Numbered from the stretch's first letter, positions 9,901 to 24,900 are shown. The stretch is 64,000 nucleotides of DNA from Ostrinia nubilalis (GCF_963855985.1 NC_087093.1:11229501-11293500); one strand, 5' to 3'. A program made the numbers and translations. The notes: generated from the letters alone by a model not told the origin.

Positions 9901-12900
9901 TTTTATGTAACTGCTTAAGTATTTTCCATATTACAGTTTTCTTGGACTCATAATACTGTACTTAGTTTTATATTTGAGTACTCACACGTGTCAGTAAAAT
10001 GTAGGTACCTACACTACCTACCTACTAGTCTAGTCGTCGCACATCAACTTACTTAAATTCAAAATGTTAGATTTCCTCAATAGGTATAGGTAATTGTGAA
10101 TTTTTTGTCAAATGTACGGTCTATGAATAAATTATTCAGTATGGATTATTTCTTCTAAAATTTAGAATCTAAATCATTCATTTACATCCGTTACTGCCAC
10201 GTTCTCAAGATAAATTATTGTCGAACAATAATAAGATTATTTTATATGATTATAACAAAACATGAGTGTTGTTATTTACTATATTATGTACAACTATGCC
10301 GTCATTTACCACATATTTACGCAGATTTATATGATGATACCAAACAGATCATGCTGAGAAACGTAGTTGAGTTAGATAATAATTATTTATATATCATAAA
10401 CAATAAGAAGTAAATGTAAATAAATAAACCTAATGGTTTTATTGTTTAAGGCAAATTATACACATGCTGCCCTCATTCTCATAAATTCATAAAATAATTA
10501 TTGGAACAAATTATTATTGCAGCATTTCGAAATAATACGGGCCTGTTTCACCACTGGCTAATAAAGTCCAGATTGCCTATTACCTAGGACCTTATCTGTG
10601 AGAGATGTTATCTGTGAGAGATGAACTACAATTAGGTATTTGACACAAATCACCAGTCATTTTGAAGCACGACTTTTTTAGAAACACTCTTCATTCCATC
10701 GGCTTGTATTGCCCTACAAAATCTATGGGAGAGTCGCGTTTTGACAGTTCATAAAAGTACGTCAATCGATTGGTGGTGTCAAACACCCTTTTTTGTACAG
10801 CGTCAGTTAACTATCTAGTCCAGTCGATGAATGCCTTAACGACGGTGTAGAGAGAAATCCGTGGAACACAATTTCTGACCTCGGGACTTTATTTAGCCTA
10901 GTTAGGTGGTGAACATAGCAAAAGTCCCCGCCCTTAGCCCTTGAGCCGGCGGGGTGAGGGGGGTTTAAAGGTACCACTTTTCGGTTTTTCGCTTAATCCT
11001 CGGAAACTATGCGTCCTAGTGACATGACTACTATGAGCCAAAAAAAGCTTATTCAATTTGCTACAGGCGAGACCGTCAAGTTTTTCTATATCTTGTATAG
11101 TTTTTGCGGCATCTGCTCTAGAAGGTCTGTAAAATTGGAAGTTTAATTTTTGTCTTACATGTTCCTATCAGGAGAAAATCGACTAAATCAACAATGAGCA
11201 AACACTATAGACATGCGGAAGCATGTTAAGCCTAGTTCCAGAGAGGGGACTGCACCGTGGGTATATTTAGACGAACCAATTGGAGCCATTTTTGACTCCT
11301 CATAATTCAAAAACTACTGTGCATTAACTCTTCAAATTTGGCTCATGTATTAAGACTTGCAAGATATACATCAGCTTCAAATTTCATAAATATACCTCAA
11401 ACGGTTATTTAGGTATTGACGTTCAAAAATCGACATTTACAACACTAAAATCTATCTATCACCTGTGAAATGTTGAAATTTACTGGTTTTTTATTTGTTC
11501 CTTTGTATTTACATAACTACCTTTCTGGATGCCAAATTTGAACCTTCGAGATCATCTGGAAGTGGTTAGAATTTGGTCTATAGGTCCAACATGTAGATTT
11601 TTGGACTTCAATACCTAAAGAACCGTTTGAGGCATATTTATGAAATTTGAAGCTGATGTACCTATATCTTGCAAGTCTCAACACATGAGTCAAATTTGAA
11701 GTGTTAATGCACAGTAGTTTTTGAGTGATGAGGAGTCAATAGTGGCTCAAAGTGGTTCGTCTAAATATACGCACGGTGCAGTCCCCTCCCTGGAACTAGG
11801 CTTAACATGCTCCCGCATGTCTAGAATAATTGCTCAATGTTGATTTAGTCGCTTTTCTCCTGATGGGAACATGTAAGACAAAAATAAAATTTCCAATATT
11901 ACAGACCTTCTAGAGCAGATGCCGCGAAAACTATACAATTTATCAAAAAAGTTGACTATCTCACCTGTAGCAAATTGAATATGCTTGTTTTGGTTCATAG
12001 TAGTCATGTCACTAGGACGCATAGTTTCCGAGGATTAAGCGAAAAACCGAAAAGTGACACCTTTAAACCCCCCTCTCCCCGCCGGCTCAAGGGCTAAGGA
12101 CGGGGACTTTTGCTATGTTCACCTCCTAACTAGTCTAAATAAAGTCCTGAAGTCAGAAATTGTGTTCTAAAGTTTTCCATCTATAATGCTTTATTGACTG
12201 GACTAATCTGAAGCTTTATCGGAACTGTTGAAACTGCATGTTGACACCACCAATACATTGACATACTTTATTTATCTGTCGAAACGATGTTCCTCTATTG
12301 TTCTCTTTACAATGGATTATGTAAATATAGGTTTTGCGACGTTAGCTGACTGAATTAATATTTTTATAACTTAAGTATTAATGAAAGTAAATTTTAGAAA
12401 ATAGACGAACTATTTCTAATTTACACACAATGTTAAATTCTTCCTTTAATGAAATTCACTTTTGAACTGTGTGGTGTTAGTATAACTACATAGTAGGTAC
12501 TGTGCTAATGCCTAATACCTACTGTCGCTAACGAAACTACACAATGTAAACTTAAATTTCAAAAATTTGGCAAATTAATTTTCCATTATTCTAAGCAGAC
12601 CTTGAAATTGAGGAGCATGTATTGTATTCAAAATTATTTAAAATAACTATTTGCGCGATGTGAATTTTGTTACCAAGTCACTTAGTTCATTGTATTTGGT
12701 ATGGATAGAATGCAAAACAAATATATTTTAATATTTTTGTTTTAAGGTTAGATTCACTCAAGAAAAGTGAACTAGTGCTAGCATGAAACTGGAAAATATG
12801 ATTAGTCCGGCCACTACCTCATGCTTGGAGGAGCGTGGCAAGTTGTAGCTTAGAGCATGGTTGCAGCAAGTACTTGCTACAAGTACAATACGAAAGTCTA

Positions 12901-15900
12901 CGGAATTATGAACTTAGAACAAATAAACCAATCTGCCCCCCATGGGCAGATTAGGTTTCAATGTTGAAGCGCTGGTACTGAATCTGTGTATGCGCAATTC
13001 GCACCTTCCTGCCACCACAGCCTAAAGCCGGTGCATCATTTGCAAAATCGTCATCAACTGCCAGAATGAGTACTCACGAAAGTCTACGCAATTGTGGTAC
13101 GGTGGGCAGATTAGGTTCATTTGTTCTAGGTACGGCAGCAGCGCTGGGACTGAACTGGTTGTAGGCGCATATTTCTGCTACGACAACGTAGAGGCGGTCC
13201 ACCATTTGCAAAAGCGTCATCGACTACAGTATGAGTACTTACGAAAGTCTACGCAATTGTGGTACGGTGGGCAGATTAGGTTCATTTGTTCTAGGTACGG
13301 CAGCAGGGCTGGCACTGAACCGGTGTAGGCGCATCTTCCTGCCACGACAGCGTAGAGCCGGTCAACCATTTGCAGGAGCGTCGCCGACGGCTGGTGCATC
13401 GACACCACCACTGTCCTGCCCTGCCGAGCCAGTAAGTGGAGCAGGAACACCAACTGCTTCGATATCGAACTATCTAGGCCACTGAAAGGAAATTGACACT
13501 GCTTTTATTTATGAAAATGTTTAAATGCATCACAGTACGTAAATATTTACGTACGTAATTATGTAAGTAGGTACATTAGAAAATTATTGTATTCAGTGAG
13601 TGAAAAAGCTGTTAAAAAACGTTTTTGTGAGAAATTTTTTGTTCTTTCGCTAGTTTTTTTTAACTCCTGACGACTATAGAATATTTAAAACTTATTGGCA
13701 ATAGACATGAATGTGAATAAATGTGCGTATTTTATGTAGTTAATAATGCCATAACTACAAAACGATTCTCAACAAAACTTAACTCAAAAATAGTACGATA
13801 ATCTAAATCGAGTTGCAAACTTTTAGATGTAGTCTATTTAGGTGCTATACCTGGTGGGTTCGTCCAGGAATATGACGTCAGGGTCGCTGACGAGCTCGAG
13901 CCCGATGGCCAGCCTCTTGCGCTGCCCGCCGGACAGATGACCCGCCCGCGTCCGCTCCGCCATGCCCAGTCCGAGGGACGTGATTATTTCTCCTATCTGG
14001 GACAAAAATGTACGTCAAACAACTGCTGTTATTCACACATTTATTCAAATCAATGTAACTAGTTCCGATAAATTAATGTTACATTGAGATATAATGTAGG
14101 TACCTACTTGTAGTTATGAACATTATTTTTTATGGTGCATAAAATGCAGTAAATGTCCCGGCAGTAATAGGTATTTATGGTAAGAAAGAATACACTTAGG
14201 CCCATTCATACCGCGTTTTTTTCAGGCGCTTGTCCTACCTACCTACATACTGAGCACTTATTACAAATAACTTAAATGAAACCATTTCGTTCGGAGTGAT
14301 AATTCGCATCACTATCTACGAAATAATTAGTTGAGTAACTTGGTCAAATAGGAATGAAATGAAATTACTAAGCGATGATAAGGCATGTGGTATTCCCTGA
14401 ACTGAAGTTCAAAAACAGTGATAAGCTGCTGGTATTTTCAATAATTATATTTTATTTGTTACTCGTTCCTTATTTTACAAAACCATCCAACAACTCAACC
14501 ATCTATGGTTTCAGAAATATCTCAAAACTTATGAAAGAAGAAATTGTCTACATCGGCATATTATGGAACACCATGCAAGGGGAATACCCTAAAATTGTGT
14601 TTAGCTGAAATTCTCTATTACCAACGCGTTAGTAATGCTAGTCCAAAAGTCACGTTTGAACGACTCTTTATCAAGGAACCGTTCACGTAACATAGGTACC
14701 TACATAATTTATAACAATACAACATTATTTCGTTATCTTGTAACAATATAAGTAAGGTTCTTTGTAAATGCAAGAATCTAGACTAAATCGTTCCAAATCA
14801 AATGTAAAAAATTCTGTAAACAACGACTTTTATGAACACAGTTCCTTTTATGAATTGTTTTCCTATTTTTTTTTATATTCCTGTAACCTGTTACTAATAG
14901 TACTTTTCAGGTAGTAATATAGGTATTTTATCTGTACAAATCAAAGTAAAAGTGGTCCCTTCATCTGTTAACATTAAGCCCATAATTAGATATTCTCGGC
15001 TAATAGCAGTGGCTCGTTATCAAGATACTAACGTAAAAACTACCTTGCTTACGCTTTCTCTCGAATGCGTAAGTAAGAAGGTTGATATTTATTTATGGGT
15101 AGTATTTAAACGAGTGACTGTAAATTTATGTTGTAAGTGTCAAAAATAATTAATGTGGGCTAAAGAATTACTAAGTGAGCGACTGAGTGCGAGTGACGAA
15201 AAATCAAAAGAATAGCAACTTACAAAAAAAAATTGAGTTCCTTAAAATACAAAATGAGAAGCTTCATAATATTTGAGCGACCTAATATTTGATTGAGTGT
15301 CAACGTTAGGTCCTGCATTTTTTTCAATATTTGGCAAATGCTTTTTTTATACTGAGTGGTATTTTGAACTTTAGTGAAGTGTTTCGAATGCAAAAACTAC
15401 TTTGAAAAATACTATTATGAGCAGCGTATTATGAGCCCACATTTAAATAAAAAATGATCTTATGAAATAAATATTTGACGGAACACTATTCTAGTAGCGA
15501 AAAAAATAAATCATTAAAATTTAAGGGTAGGTAATCAAAGGAAACAATGTATTATTAAAAATGAAATAAATTTGTATTTTCTTAAATCGAATCAACAAAA
15601 AAAAAACAAAATAAAATAAGTCGCTTCTGTCGACCCAAAAAAAAAGTAATTTTATTAATAAGGCTCATTGGTACCTATGAGGATTGAGGAGCTCTACCTA
15701 CTCATCGTCACTGTATGATAAGTGCTGGCTTGGACTTAGCGGGCCAGCCTCGTTTTCTTTTTTGTCCAATAGGTATCAGTTTTGCTTCCAGTGGCGGTGT
15801 TGTTAGTTTGAGCCGAATTGCTAGACCCAAAACGTGTTTGCATACATATTTTGTTAAAAATTCGGGACAGTCACCCGCCCCGATTCGAATTCGCGCGCTG

Positions 15901-18900
15901 TAACAATCTGTAGTTTTCATTAATAAAGCGTATAAAAATAAAAAAACATGAGACCTTAAATATAATATCAGTAACCAATAATCATTAATAAAGCAGCTCA
16001 CAAAACTTTGCTTAGAATTAACTTTTTTGTAGTTCGTTCAGTAAAACCTCAATTAGAAAAATCTAATGTATCTTCATATTAAAGTTGCCCTCTCTGTATT
16101 TCTAGTCGCTCACTTAGTAATTTAGTCGCCCGGATAGTATTTTTATGTCTGAAATGTAATAATCAAAACCCACATTTTGTAAGCTCGTTCTGGATTTTAT
16201 TATTGATCAATATTCGTCGTTAGTTTGGTAAATTTTTCGCTTACTCAAATTCATACCGCTCAAGGTATTAAAACAGTATGCCATCATCAGTCGCAAAGTT
16301 GTTTTTTAGTCGCTCGTTTTATAATTCCCCTTTATTTATCAGGCGTAGGCATTAAAATATGATATTAACTCAGTAACCCGGCTGTTTATCTAAACAACGC
16401 TGACATAATGCCCCAGCTTGTAGTAAGCGGCCATTGTGTCGTCATTGGGCACTGTTCTTTTACTTGTTTCATACTACGACATACATAAGGGCCACTTGCA
16501 TGAATATTAAGCTAAATCAAAAATATCATTCCGTTTCTGTCGACTTCAAACAATTAACAGAGACGCAATGATGTTCCAAACATGTTTACTTTTATTGTTG
16601 GGCAAACGCCTAAGGCGCTATACAGACGTAGAAAAACGCAGCATCCAATGTGTTAAAACGTTTAAACTGGCACTTCGCTTCAACTAGTAGTTGGTAAAAC
16701 AGGCTTACGGTCTGATAAAAGCTCTAAGTAAAGACGATGGGACCTTAAGTAGTGGCTTATACAGGGTGTTACTTTGCATTCTTGCCATATTTACAGAGGT
16801 AACTACACACACCGGCAGATTTAGCGGAACGCAAAAAAAAGTATGAAAATAAGGAAAATTACTACTGATCTATGAAATATTTATTATACAAAATAAAGAG
16901 ATAATTAAAATAAAATAAAATAACATAGATTTTTAAAATATTTAGTCGTTTTTATTTAATAAAAAATCATCGAAACGAAATTTCAATTTTTCAGTTTTGA
17001 ACAAAAATTAGAAATTGTGGCCAGATTAAAAATTAGGGTAGCTTATCACTAACCAAATGAATTAATTTATGATGGGTATTTCCCCCTCTTGCTCTGATGA
17101 TGGTTTCCATTCATCTGAGCATGCTGCAGTTAATGTTATGAAGGGTATTTTGGGGCAATGTCTGCCATTCCTCTAGTAACGCGTTTCTCAACACCACCGG
17201 TGGTATTCTGAATTTAACACATCTTTTAAGAAAGTCCAAGACATGCTCTATAGGATTCTTGTCTAGGGATCTTGCCAGCCACTGCATCATGGGTATATCC
17301 AAATGGTTTAGATGTGCCTGTACTGAGCGAGCACTGTGAAAACGAACATTATCGTGAATTAAACTAAAGGAGTCCACAATAAATGGAGTAAATGGCACAT
17401 CATGTTCTTCTAAAATGTTCCTAGTGTACCATTCAGAAGTCGTATTTCCTCCATCACCCACCACTAACTCCGTGCGAGCTCCCAAAAAAATCCTTCCCCA
17501 CACCAGAATTAAGCTACCTCCATAAACCACAATATTTTCAAAATTAAGACTAAATGTTACGTTCTCTTTGTGTCTCCATATTCGCTATCTTCCATCGATC
17601 TGGTTTAAGAGAACTCTGCACTCATAAGTGAAGAGATCATGCCTCCAGTCGTTCAAGACCCAATCACGATATTCACGTGAAAAGTTCAATATGTTTTTTC
17701 GGTGCTGTGTCACAAGTTGGAGCTTTCTCGGGTATGCACGACCCTATACCAACTTCAGTAAATCTCCTGTGAACTGTGGGCTCAGTCACTCTTACTCCTC
17801 GAGTGTCTTTAAGGTTATTTCTGGCTTGAACAGCAGGTAACCGCGACTTTCTGAAAACTCGAAGTTGTAAAAAACGGTCATCCCGTCGCGAAGTACGCCT
17901 TTTTCTGACTTGAACCCTCCTCCTAACGACAGAAATGATCAATCTGTACCGTTGGTTACTGCCATGGGTGGTCGATACTGATCAACGACGTCTTACGGCA
18001 GCCGATTTGTATGCATGGCCGTTACTTCTCATTTCATCTGCCTTAATGATTTCTGACGGTGCTAAGCTGGGCATAATAAACCCTTATAAGTAACTGAATG
18101 CTTACACAACAAAATTCTCAGAAAAAAACATCTTTCACGTAAAAGAAATCCAAATTAGCAAAAGCTTCATTCAATTCAAAACACTCAACGAAACTGTTGA
18201 TGGGGTAATTTAAACAAAATAATTAAAAAAATATACTGTTGGCAATTATTTTTTTCATATTTAGAATTAAATTAAAAAATAATGTCATAATTAGGCATTT
18301 TTTTCCTAAAATAATGATGATATTGATGCTTTTTTTTCCGTTCCTCTAAATCTGCCGGTGTGTGTATATTACTGATACTGAACACAAATCCGTTAAAAAA
18401 TAATGCCCGAAAATTTTGATTTTTAATTTTGAGTATTTTATTTTATCGACAATCTGTTAAACACATCACTAATTATCGTAACGCATGCACATCACTTGTT
18501 AGCGATGGCGATGGAGACTTTTTTTACTTTTTATTGTATTTTTAAATATCTATTGCAATCTATTGTCTTTAAAATGTCTTTTTGACACTTTTGTAAAAAC
18601 TGAGAAATCCATTAATCACAAATCACGTTATAAATAATACAAAAATGACTGAAGTGTATTCAAACAATGAATAATTTCATCAAAATGGTGCTTGGAGTGT
18701 CTGCAAGACGTCTTAGACGAAATGCTTGATGACGTACCCTTAGCGTTACACTAAATGCTCTACTATACCAGCAGGATGGTGCTCCTCCACAATAAGGACG
18801 TCAAGTGCGCGAATAATACGTTTGGTGAACAGTGGATTGAACGAGGGGGTCCAGTAGCTTGGCCACCACGATCCTCGGACCTAACACCCATGGACTATTA

Positions 18901-21900
18901 TTTTTGAGTGACTTGGTATGCGCAGAAAGGCGCAGAAGAGATAAATAGTGTAAACGTGTTACGTGAAAGTATTGTTTCAGCGAAACTGTGAGACAAAACG
19001 TTTATGTGTTGTGAAAACTAAAGCGAAATAGGTACCTACGCTTCGCCAGGAAGGCACAGTCTGCCTTCATCAGAACAGAGGACACTTTGAACACTTGCTT
19101 CGCTCGCAGTACGTAAACTTTGTAAATAAATAATTAATTGTGAATAAGGTGATTTCATTTCATACTTAATTTATTAATTTGTAAAAATAGGGAACAATGT
19201 TATAAATTAATTAAAAGCCTAATAATTATTACGTATTTTTGACGGTCATAAGCCCGTAAATTAGAAAGGAAAATCTAAAATCAACTGAAGAGTATTTTAA
19301 AATAATTATTATGACTGGGTAAAAAGGCTTGTACCCAGAGCCATAAAACATCACAGATTAATAAGAACTAGGCCACGCCCACTAGGTTTATTCCACTTGC
19401 GCCTGCAGAACGTGCAAGACAAAATTGGTTTATTCCAATTTGTACTGCAAAACCAAATTTACTAAAAACTCAATGTACTTTCTTTATGGGAGTCTCTTGT
19501 TTATCTTAAATAATAGGTATTGTACCCTACTTTTATCTCTGTGAATATGGCAAGAATGCAAAGTAACACGGTGTATGTACGAGTAGGTGCTGTACTGCAA
19601 CAAAATGTAACAATGTATAGTTTAATGCAGGGCCTCCAAACCTAGTCTGAGGACCATAAAGGGGCCATAATGATTAGTTCAATATGTCCTAGACTAGTCG
19701 CAGGGTGCGCGACCTTTAAGCATGGTAAAACAGCTGTTGGGGGTGAATTTATGGCACTGCTACTGGAGAGCTGGATATGGCCAGCTGACAAGTGGCACTT
19801 TTTGATCGAATCGAAAATCGAATCCGTTGAAACTCCATAAAAAAAAAAAAGGTTTTTCGACCATCTTTCGACATAAACTGTCATTTAAAAACATTTGGCA
19901 TTTTGTCTAGGGGGGCTGGTCTAATGGAAAGTCCTTGACACTAACCCGTCTTTTCTTCTGTGCAGCACTGACGTGGTTGCCCAGCTTGAGTTCGGCGGCT
20001 ATCGTGAGGGATTCTGAGGTGGTGAGAGTGTCTTGCACTTTGTCATCCTGAAGGATGTAGCACGAGCGCCGTTTGAATGTGTTCTCGTTTCGGACCCTCC
20101 CATTCACGTACAGAACACCGTTTGATGGTTTTCTGGAAGTAAAAAAAAGGAATAAATATAAGTGACTTTTAGAAAACCACTTCGATAAAGACCATACATT
20201 GGAAAACGTTCATAAAAAAAATTTACACAATCAGAGATCATAGCGTCCTTAAAAATTCTAACGAATAAAGACCGGTCACGCTTATCACAATAAATAAAAT
20301 TAACATCATCTCAAATCTACATAATTTGCGTGTTTTTATTCAACAGGTAAATGACACCTGACTTTTGAAAAAGCGACCAATAGTAAATACATAATTAGCG
20401 TTGAATATTTTAAATTCCACGTGATGATAACTTTTCTTTTGAGAAAGTATTATTGTTTGGCATTCAACACGTGATCCTAGTGGCTATTCCTACCCGATTG
20501 GACTCTACTGGGGTTTAGGAGACTTATGTTGACGCATATATCCTTTGGATGTTTTGTTCATCTACGAGAGTTTATTAAAGGCACCTATCTAGAATTCTAG
20601 ATGAGAACATGCTTTTCAGCCCTTTTCAGGGGGTTTAGGTTGCCGGTGGTGTCGCGGAAGTCTAAGGCTACAAGCCTAACCTCACACCATCGCGATCGGG
20701 GTATACGGTATACCCATACGCCGTCATTTTCAGGACTTCAGGATTTATTTTTTTATTTATTTAATAATTAATTACTCTGATCTGCTTACTTAAAATCAAT
20801 AAGGGTTATTATGCAATAGCAATGTACAATCAAATGCGCTGTCAATTGTATTTACGGCTAAGAACATTTAAGGTCAGTTAACGAACGCTTCCTCTTGCAC
20901 TACCTTTGGTCATAGACTAAAGAAGATACCGCGTTGCTAAGGAAGTCTGAATTAGTGCCTAATTTGCCTCCTGTTTGTGATGTGACGTATCGACTATGTA
21001 GGTCAGTTTCGATAGATCCGTTATCTGTAGGTACAGTAAGTAGGTAGTCAGATTTCGGGAGCGGGGTGGAAGCTTTTTAAAAAGGATTATATTTAATTAA
21101 ACTAAGTGATCACGTCCTCGCCGAGTTGGAGGCGATTTAATAATGATTTAATATTGTGGCCGATCGCAGTCGTCCAGTACGGTGTTTACAATTTAGTTCT
21201 GCTGACACATCTCTTATGTGAATAACAATTCTACGAATGCTTACACTGTAGAGTGGAAAGTGATGACTTATCTTGTTTAGTCTAGAGCAGAGGGAGCTGA
21301 CGGATGCATAACTCCTCCCTCCCTAAGTGAGAAATTATCGGAAGTTTCATTTTTATGAGTATTCCGATAATTTCGTTTACATAAAATTTTTACATGTTTG
21401 CGGAAGGCAATTAACACAATTAACATAAAAAGAATCAAAACTAATACAAATGTAAAGTATGTAAAATAAGAAGTGTCTGTTTCATTTTCACTAGCACTGA
21501 TTGCTGCACTGTGTTTCAGGGCGTACGACATGTATTTGATTTCATCCAAATTGATTCCATGCATATTGAGTGCGCGTGCACCGGATAGCGTTGCGTTTAC
21601 AGGTAGCTCGGGTAGGTGAATCACCGGTACGTGTTCTACGGCGTCTGATGAAATGTAGAGTCGATGGTGGATCTGCAGGCCATGGATTTCCAGGTCACAG
21701 GGCTCATCGATGGTGATGATGTACGTGCCGAAGACTGACTGCTTACTGACTTCGCTGTCGCAATGTTTGGTCAGCGTGCCTTTCAGTCTGCTGTACAGAA
21801 TCCAGTTGTTCGCGTTGAGCTGCTGGAGTTTTACTTCTTCCAGCTGGATCTGGTGCTGCTTGCAGGAGGTAAGGTCCTTACTGAACCTCATCAGCTGTTC

Positions 21901-24900
21901 CACGCAGGTAGGCTCGTTATGTAGAGCCTGGTTGTCCGTAGAGCACAGGAAGCGATCGCCGGCGGCAAGCGGGCGACACGGTGTTACGATCGGTAAGTAT
22001 TTCAAACCCTTCGCCAAAAGGTAAGGAAATTTGGGGAAAATGGAAAGCGTAACGTTTTGGGATTCTTGGAATATAGGAAGTGAGTATATCTTATAATAAT
22101 TGTAAGTATAATTATCTATCAATGGTATTTCTAAAATAAATGTTATCTGATCCTGTTTCATATAGGATTTTACACAAATAGTTTCTTCTAAATTTAACAA
22201 ATTACTTTCCGTAGGCTGGTAAACTAAATTGGCAGAGTTTGAAATTAACTTCAAATGATACAATAATTCTGTAGAGTTTACAATTGCTTGGTGTAAAATG
22301 GATACTCTACTTAATGCTAATGCTGTTTCTATTTCACTTAATCTTATAAATATTGTACGGAAACTACTTATGAATATGTTATACACTCCTAGTATGTATG
22401 TAGAAAAAGTCCAATCGTTTTGTGTGGACGTTATGTTTTGCAATAGGCTTTCAACTTGTTTCAAGCGTTCATCAATAATAATAGAGTTGTTATTTATTTG
22501 CTCTGAAATATTTATGAAACTGTCGAACATTTTTGAGACCAGGGTAATTTTTTTAGATATTATCTTTAGTTGAAGGGCCAGCGCCTGCGTCCCTATCATT
22601 AGCAGAAGGCACCACCTGCGGAGGGCGTTTTATGTTTTTAATAGGCACTTTGGTAGTCCTATCACCTACTTTAATTGGTAAGATGTTTCGCTTGGCTTTG
22701 CCTACAACCTTTGCTTTTACATAACGTGGTTTGTCTTTGCTTTTACGCTTATTTACGTCTTTTGCAAATATTATGTTTCCTTCGGAAAACTCTATATCTG
22801 TTTCACCACCTTTCTTTTCCCTAATGGTTTCCTTTTTGGCTGTCGTTTTCTGAGCTATGTATTTATATAAGTGCTTTGTACGTTTCGCATGATCTTGAAC
22901 TAATTGCTGATAATATTGCTTTTCGAAATTGATTCTAAATGGACTGTCTGAATCTGTATGACCAAAAACTACCTCAAATGGTGTTAACTCAGTTACAGAG
23001 TGGATGGTGTGGTTATATGCCATTACTGAATATGTCATAACTGATGCGGCATCTGTACATCGTCTTTCGTATTTAGCCAATCTATAGATCTCTATAATTG
23101 TCGAGTGAAAGCGTTCGATAAGTCCCATAGAATTAGGGTTATTTGGGGTTCCGATGTGAAGTTCAATCTTTATGTAAATTTAGAAATTCTTTCATGAGTT
23201 CGTTATTAAATTCGGTTCCTGGATCTGAGCTTATACGTTTTGGAATTCCGTAGAATGAGAAATATTTCATAAGTGCTCTAGTAACGTCTGATGTTGATTT
23301 GCTAGGTATCTCTATTGCTTGTCCTAATTTGCTGAAGGCGTCAATTAGGGTTAAATATGTGATTCCTTCAATACTGAAGAGATCAATGAAAATTTCCTGA
23401 AATGGCGAATCTTGAGTTTTAGTTAATTGCAAAAATGGTTTTATGGGTTTCCTATCGTATTTCATTTTACGGCAGGCTTCGCAAGCGTTAATGATTGCGG
23501 AAACTGTTTGTTGCATGTTAGGCCAAAAATGATTTCTACGAATTCTAATCAATGTTTCCTTAATACCACGGTGGCATGTTTTTCCTTCATGGTATTGGAT
23601 AACTATTGCTTTTTGTTCACCCTCGTCTTCTATGTAATTTACCCGTTCTGTACACTCGTAAAACTGAACTACATCTTTCTTAAAAAGTTTAATAATTACG
23701 TCTGTGAAAATTCGTCTAAGTTGATCTGATTCAAAATAAATGAAATACTTTGTTTTAGGTTTGATATATTCTTTTAAAAACTGTTTTACTAATTCTGCAT
23801 TATTATCAGGTAAATGTACTTCAAGAACCTTTTGTTTATCGCGCGAAAGGTTTTTGACTGAAAGTTCATTATCGAATCGTTCAAAGACTAATATTTGATT
23901 AGGTTTGTTATCGATTGCTTCGTTTAAGATTGGGATGCCTTGTGATTCGGTATCCTTTGCGGAATGAATAGTTTGTGAGTTATTTGATTGTTCATCGACA
24001 CAGTCTGAATTATTTGACGACGGAATCGGATATTCTGAACCTAATTGTCTACTTCCTTCTGAGGATGTAGAGTCGGAAATTACTATTGTACTTCCTGATG
24101 ATAATTTTTCTATTTTCTTTACTACTTTATCAACATGTTTTTGAATACGTTTTTCCTTTTTGCTAACATTTACTTTCATGGACTGATTATCTGAATCAAG
24201 AGCATTTACTTTTATGCGGGATAACGCGTCTGCGTTTGTGTTTTGTTTCCCGTTTTTGTACACGATATCGAAATCGTAATCCTGTAAGCGTAAACGCCAT
24301 CGAGTTAATTTGCTGTTTGGATCCTTTAGCGAGTTAAGCCATGCCAAAGGTCTGTGATCTGTGTAAATGACAAATTTACGACCATAGAGATAAGGTCTGA
24401 AGTGTTTTACAGCCCATACAATAGCAAGTAATTCGCGTTCGATTGTACTGTATCGAGCTTCAGTATCACTAAGTGTGCGGCTAGCATACGCTATGGGTTT
24501 ATCTTTGCCTACTTGTCCTTGTGAGAGTACTGCGCCCAATGCTACATTCGATGCGTCTGTTGTTAATATGAATTGCTTGTCATAGTCTGGGTATTGTAAT
24601 AATGGGGCATGTGTAAGTAATTCCTTACATTTGTTAAATGCGTCTGTATATTCCTGATTTATTACGATTTTATTTCGTTTCTTTAAACATGACGTTAATG
24701 GTTTTGTAACTTTAGCAAAGTCTTTAATAAAGCGCCTGTAATATCCTACAAGTCCTAAAAAGCTCTTTATTTCTGTGGTCGTTTTCGGAATTGGGTAATT
24801 TAATACAGCATCAATTTTATCATCATTAGGTTTAAGACCGTTTTTCGTGATGGTGTGTCCTAGGTAAAGCACTTCCTTACGAAGGAACTCGGATTTATCA

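Larger units (their letters stand above)
16762..19573 (+). mobile_element. mariner-like element remnant, interrupted
   Basis: Inverted ends begin CAGGGTGTTACTTTGCATTC and continue TTGCCATATTTACAGAG; the right end matches with few changes (19532-19573). TA dinucleotides flank both ends. A degraded transposase lies on the plus strand at about 18650-19110. A Tc1-like element has inserted 44 bp inside the left end, so the host element is the older of the two. Confidence 0.75.

Noticed and set aside
11834..12022. 62-codon frame
   Set aside because: It lies inside the right arm of the palindrome; the left arm version is broken.
13092..13328. Plus-strand frame with a repeated protein segment
   Set aside because: It is the antisense shadow of gene A exon 5 and its duplicate; the repeat in the protein is the exon duplication.
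19642..19884. 80-codon minus-strand frame next to gene A exon 3
   Set aside because: It is not in phase with exon 3, has no ABC motif and no identifiable family; left as intron.
21710..22024. 104-codon plus-strand frame
   Set aside because: Antisense to the env-like gene; a shadow frame.
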